Shown: positions 7,288 through 10,342 of the stretch, piece by piece | How positions within the stretch are numbered: position 1 is the stretch's first letter | How the letters are laid out: each line of letters starts with the position of its first letter | DNA from: DALYLB01 sp046154695 | GTDB taxonomy: Bacteria > Acidobacteriota > Blastocatellia > RBC074 | Assembly (NCBI GenBank): GCA_046154695.1 | Contig: JBJXFI010000261.1 | Coordinates: forward strand, 1 to 10,342 | Reading direction: 5' to 3' | Length of the DNA stretch: 10,342 nucleotides | The notes under the pieces: model-generated | Databases searched by the model: none | Seen by the model: only the letters and a program-made list of their open reading frames with translations | Told to the model about the DNA's origin: nothing | Made by a program: the position numbers and the translations under genes

Positions 7288-7319
7288 ATAATACAAGGAC
7301 CGGCCAGTTACAATTTCAA
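7288..7319 (-). promoter_or_regulatory. Possible weak promoter in the uvrA/fusion-gene gap
   Basis: On the minus strand TATTAT (plus 7288-7293) resembles a -10 box. Upstream are TTGTAA (7308-7313, spacer 14) and TTGAAA (7314-7319, spacer 20), neither at the ideal 17. The 109-bp gap is AT-richer than its flanks and large enough for a promoter, so the fusion gene may be transcribed on its own. No convincing uvrA terminator with a T-run is visible, so read-through is also possible. Confidence 0.25.
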
Positions 7320-7337
7320 CTCACAATGGCGATTGAG

Positions 7338-10217
7338 TCAGGGGGAGGCGAGATAGCGCTTCAGAAACCGCCCGGTGTAGGAGCGCTTGTTCTCGATCAG
7401 ATCCTCGGGCGTTCCCGTCGCGATCACGCCGCCGCCCTCGGCGCCGCCCTCCGGCCCGAGGTCGATGATCCAGTCGGCCGTCTTGATCACATCGAGGTTG
7501 TGCTCGATCACGACGAGCGAGCCGCCGGCCTCGATCAATCGCCGGAACGAGGCGAGCAGTTTGTTGATGTCGTCGAAATGAAGCCCCGTGGTCGGCTCGT
7601 CGAAAATGTAGAGCGACTTGTCGCCCGCCTTCTTCGACAGATAGGAAGCGAGCTTGACGCGCTGCGCCTCGCCGCCCGAGAGCGTCGTGGCGGACTGCCC
7701 CAGGCGCAGATAGCCGAGCCCCACATCGTCCAGCACACGAAGCTTTCCGGCGATGCGCGCCGCCTGGGAAAAGAAGGCGATCGCCTCCCGCACCGTCAGA
7801 TTGAGCACTTCGTGAATGCTCTTGCCGCGATATTTGATCTCCAGAACCGCGCTTTTGAACCGCGTCCCTTTGCACTCCTCGCACACGAGCTCGACATCGG
7901 CGAGAAACTGCATCTCGACCGTCACGGTCCCGCCTCCCTCGCAAACGTCGCAGCGCCCGCCGGGCACATTGAACGAGAAATGGCTCGGGTTGTAGCCGCG
8001 CGCCTGCGCCTCGCGCGTCGAGGCGAAGGCTTCGCGAATCGCGTCATAGACCTTGATGTAGGTCACCGGGTTCGATCGCGGCGTCCGGCCGATGGGCGTC
8101 TGGTCGACCAGGACGATGTCGTCGAGGAACTTTCCCCCCTCGATGGCGGCGAATTGCCCGACCTGTCCCTGCCAGTCGCCGCGCTGATGCTTCAGGCCGG
8201 CATAAAGACAACTATGGATCAGCGTCGACTTGCCCGAGCCGCTGACGCCGGTGACGCAGACGAGCGCGCCGAGCGGAATCTCCACGTCGATATTCTTCAG
8301 ATTGTGCTCGCGCGCGCCGCGAATGATCAGGCCCTGCTTGCCGATCGGCCGGTGCTCCCGGGGCGTCTTGATCTGCGCCTCGCCGCGCAGGTATCGCCCC
8401 GTCAGCGAGTGCTCGTGCTTCAGCAGATCCTCCAACACGCCTCCGAAAACGACCTCTCCGCCGAGTTCGCCCGCGCCGGGGCCGATGTCGAGGATGTAAT
8501 CCGCCGCCCGCATCATCTCGGCCTCGTGCTCAACCACGAGCACGGTGTTGCCGATATCCCGCAGCCCTTCGAGAATGCGGATCAGGCGCTCGCTGTCCCG
8601 CGGATGCAGGCCGATGCTCGGCTCATCCAGCACGTACAACGCCCCTACCAGCGAGGATCCGAGATGCGTCGCAAGCTGTATGCGCTGCGCCTCGCCCCCA
8701 GACAGGGTCGAAGCCAGCCTGTCGAGCGTCAGATAGTCGAGCCCCACGTTGATCATGAACTTGAGCCGCGAGCGGATCTCCGCCAGCAGCCGGTCGGCGA
8801 TCGCCCGCTCTTCCTCGGTCAGATCGATCTCGTCGAAGAATTTCGCGCTTTCCCTGATCGAGAGCGCGCAAACCTCGGGCAGCGCCCGGCCTCCCACAAA
8901 AACATCCCGCGCCTCGGCGCGCAGCCGCCCGCCGCGGCATTCCGGGCACCGCGTGTAGCCGCGATACTTCGCCAGCATGACGCGCACGTGAAGCTTGTAT
9001 TTCTTCGTCTCCAGCCACTCGAACAGCCCGTTGACGCCATCAAAACCGTTCCGCCCCTCGATGACCGCATGCTGCTGCTCCGCCGGCAGATCCGCGAAGG
9101 GCGTCGTCAGCGAGATCGCCTCGCGTTTGGCGAACTTCTTCAATTCATCGCGCCACCCCTCGAACTGCGGCTTGGTAAAGATCTCGATCGCGCCATCGGC
9201 CAGCGACAGATCCCGATTCGGAATCACAAGATTCATATCCACGCCGATCGTGTTTCCGAATCCCTGGCAGACCGGACAGGCGCCGAATGGATTGTTGAAG
9301 CTGAAGAGCTGCGGCTCCGGGCGAATATACCCAAGCCCGCAATCCTTGCACTCGAACCGCTCGGAGAAGGAGAAGAGCTGCGGCGCCTCGCCCGCCGCCT
9401 GAATCGCCGCCTCGCCGTGCCCCTCGCGAAAGCACGTTTCGAGCGAATCGACCAGCCGCGAAACCGAATCGGGCTGGACCGACAGCCGGTCGACCAGCAC
9501 GTACACGTTCTCGAAATCCCCTCTCGCGTAACTGTCGGGCGACTGCAGCTCGATCGTCTCGCCCGAGGCCGCATCGTAGAGCCGCGTCAATCCCCTTCCC
9601 ATCAGGCTCATCAGATGGGCCTTGACATTGATTCCGGGCGCTTTCACGGCGCGCCCGCGCGGCTTCCGGGCCTTTGAACTTTTTGCCGCGCCTTTGGGCG
9701 CCGGCGCCGGCGGTTCTCCCGCATCGCCGACCACCGCGCCCGCCGAGGCGGGAAAGAGCACAAGGAATCGCGTCCCCTGCGGCAGGGACATGATCGTCTC
9801 CGCGATCGACTCCGGCGTGTCCCGGCGCACGGCGGTCCCGCACTTCCTGCAAATCGTCCGCCCCACACGCGCGAACAACAGGCGCAGGTAATCATAAATC
9901 TCGGTCTGCGTGGCGACGGTGGACCGCGGATTCCGCGTCGAGTTCTTCTGATTGATCGCGATCGCCGGACAGATCCCGAGCACCTCGTCCAGATCCGGCT
10001 TGTCCATCCGCTCGAGGAACTGGCGCGCATAAGCCGACAACGACTCGACGTATCGCCGCTGCCCTTCGGCATAGATCGTGTCGAAGGCGAGCGACGACTT
10101 TCCCGAACCGCTCACCCCCGTCACCACCGTCAATTTGTTATGCGGAATCGCAAAAGAGATATTCTTCAGATTATTGACGCGCGCGCCGCGCACGAGAATC
10201 TCCGCAAGATCCGTCAT
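7338..10217 (-). CDS. uvrA: UvrABC excinuclease subunit A (DNA damage recognition ATPase)
   Basis: UvrA is the dimeric cytoplasmic ATPase that scans DNA for bulky lesions and loads UvrB in nucleotide excision repair. All its landmarks are present, numbering from the ATG at 10217: Walker A GVSGSGKS at 34-41 and again with Lys663; ABC signatures LSGGEAQRIQLA (from 505) and LSGGEAQRVKLA (from 846), each followed by a DEPS/DEPT Walker B; zinc cysteines 290/293/314/317 and 756/759/779/782; and the early QRRYVESLSAYARQFL block. Length is 959 residues against about 940 in E. coli. Part of the excess is a basic Ala/Pro/Lys-rich insert at about 164-194 in the UvrB-binding region. I chose this start because GGGGAG lies eight bases upstream and the conserved family sequence begins at once; the in-frame ATG at 10247 adds ten unconserved residues. 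The gene is complete. Neither uvrB nor uvrC is in the window. Confidence 0.97.
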   Translation of the reverse strand: MTDLAEILVRGARVNNLKNISFAIPHNKLTVVTGVSGSGKSSLAFDTIYAEGQRRYVESLSAYARQFLERMDKPDLDEVLGICPAIAINQKNSTRNPRSTVATQTEIYDYLRLLFARVGRTICRKCGTAVRRDTPESIAETIMSLPQGTRFLVLFPASAGAVVGDAGEPPAPAPKGAAKSSKARKPRGRAVKAPGINVKAHLMSLMGRGLTRLYDAASGETIELQSPDSYARGDFENVYVLVDRLSVQPDSVSRLVDSLETCFREGHGEAAIQAAGEAPQLFSFSERFECKDCGLGYIRPEPQLFSFNNPFGACPVCQGFGNTIGVDMNLVIPNRDLSLADGAIEIFTKPQFEGWRDELKKFAKREAISLTTPFADLPAEQQHAVIEGRNGFDGVNGLFEWLETKKYKLHVRVMLAKYRGYTRCPECRGGRLRAEARDVFVGGRALPEVCALSIRESAKFFDEIDLTEEERAIADRLLAEIRSRLKFMINVGLDYLTLDRLASTLSGGEAQRIQLATHLGSSLVGALYVLDEPSIGLHPRDSERLIRILEGLRDIGNTVLVVEHEAEMMRAADYILDIGPGAGELGGEVVFGGVLEDLLKHEHSLTGRYLRGEAQIKTPREHRPIGKQGLIIRGAREHNLKNIDVEIPLGALVCVTGVSGSGKSTLIHSCLYAGLKHQRGDWQGQVGQFAAIEGGKFLDDIVLVDQTPIGRTPRSNPVTYIKVYDAIREAFASTREAQARGYNPSHFSFNVPGGRCDVCEGGGTVTVEMQFLADVELVCEECKGTRFKSAVLEIKYRGKSIHEVLNLTVREAIAFFSQAARIAGKLRVLDDVGLGYLRLGQSATTLSGGEAQRVKLASYLSKKAGDKSLYIFDEPTTGLHFDDINKLLASFRRLIEAGGSLVVIEHNLDVIKTADWIIDLGPEGGAEGGGVIATGTPEDLIENKRSYTGRFLKRYLASP

Positions 10218-10225
10218 CGACAATT

Positions 10226-10231
10226 CTCCCC
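10226..10231 (-). promoter_or_regulatory. uvrA ribosome binding site (GGGGAG) that fixes the start at 10217
   Basis: The minus-strand GGGGAG is followed by eight bases and then ATG. It lies inside the stretch that would be coding if translation began at 10247, and it favours the shorter start. Confidence 0.7.
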
Positions 10232-10267
10232 ACGAGCAGCCATACACCGGCCCACCAGTGAACTATT

Positions 10268-10281
10268 GACAAAATATTGTC
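10268..10281. promoter_or_regulatory. Inverted repeat GACAA-N4-TTGTC overlapping the uvrA -10 region, possible operator
   Basis: On the minus strand the 14 bases GACAATATTTTGTC have five-base perfect arms, and six of the seven base positions are symmetric. The repeat covers the candidate -10 hexamer, where a repressor would block transcription. uvrA is LexA-controlled in many bacteria, so an SOS operator is a natural idea, but the sequence is not the E. coli (CTGT-N8-ACAG) or Bacillus (GAAC-N4-GTTC) box. Identity is inferred only. Confidence 0.35.
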
Positions 10282-10298
10282 GTGAATACGAAACGCAA
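10271..10298 (-). promoter_or_regulatory. Candidate uvrA promoter
   Basis: On the minus strand TTGCGT (plus 10293-10298) lies 16 bases upstream of TATTTT (plus 10271-10276), a fair sigma70-type match about 53 bases before the uvrA start codon. The local sequence is much AT-richer than the surrounding coding DNA, as expected for a promoter. Two inverted repeats overlap the -10 hexamer and the spacer. Confidence 0.4.
10280..10291. promoter_or_regulatory. Second inverted repeat TCGT-N4-ACGA in the uvrA promoter spacer
   Basis: Four-base perfect arms surround a four-base centre (GAAT on the plus strand). It overlaps the neighbouring repeat by two bases and lies between the candidate -35 and -10. 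The spacer length equals that of the adjacent repeat, but four-base arms are easily produced by chance. Confidence 0.2.
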
Positions 10299-10342
10299 AT
10301 TGTAGCGGACCGCGCGAGTCCCGGCAAGCGGCTTTCCCGGTC

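Noticed and set aside
7275..9677. 800-codon open frame on the + strand opposite uvrA
   Set aside because: It is fully antisense to a clearly conserved uvrA, and its translation is His/Arg/Gln-rich with no recognisable domain. Long antisense frames are expected in GC-rich genes.
10218..10247. Longer uvrA with start at 10247
   Set aside because: The ten extra residues are not part of the UvrA family and the good ribosome binding site lies inside them, so 10217 is preferred.
10266..10271. TTGACA on the + strand as a -35 box for a rightward gene
   Set aside because: No fitting -10 about 17 bases downstream, and no + strand gene begins before the window ends.
1..10342. CRISPR array, tRNA, rRNA, insertion sequence or phage genes
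   Set aside because: No regularly spaced repeats, cloverleaf-like sequence, transposase or phage protein motif seen in any region.

Overview
The window is GC-rich and holds three complete genes plus the tail of a fourth. The style of the secreted proteins (a HEIGH-type metalloprotease followed by an ASH/choice-of-anchor-D domain, cohesin-like domains and NGNGS-SIADW dockerin-like repeats) suggests an Acidobacteriota bacterium, perhaps of the Blastocatellia. This is inference from protein style, not a database match.

Layout. Bases 2-88 (+) are the last 28 codons of an unknown, probably extracellular beta-sandwich protein. A 27-bp, nearly perfect hairpin follows at 114-169, then a candidate promoter whose spacer holds a perfect inverted repeat. 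Bases 348-3557 (+) encode a large exported, multi-modular zinc metalloprotease. Converging on it with a 44-bp gap, bases 3602-7228 (-) encode a 1208-residue exported protein in which a complete S9 (prolyl oligopeptidase/DPP-IV-like) peptidase is joined in frame to a complete D-aminoacylase-type amidohydrolase. Upstream of that on the same strand, after 109 bp, lies uvrA (7338-10217, -), the ATPase subunit of the UvrABC excision nuclease. Its promoter region carries two adjacent short inverted repeats.

How the genes fit together. The two large enzymes both look exported and both act on peptides: an endopeptidase-like metalloprotease with possible protein-docking modules, and a serine peptidase coupled to removal of N-acyl groups from D-amino acids. 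A scavenging role on proteins, or on peptides rich in D-residues such as cell-wall debris, is a reasonable inference. Their convergent orientation means they are not one operon. uvrA is a housekeeping DNA-repair gene and is probably an unrelated neighbour, although read-through from uvrA into the fusion gene is possible.

The best candidate for something undescribed is the S9 peptidase/D-aminoacylase fusion. Next are the cohesin/dockerin-like/cohesin tail of the metalloprotease and the inverted repeats placed on candidate promoters. I saw no tRNA, rRNA, CRISPR array, insertion sequence or phage gene.
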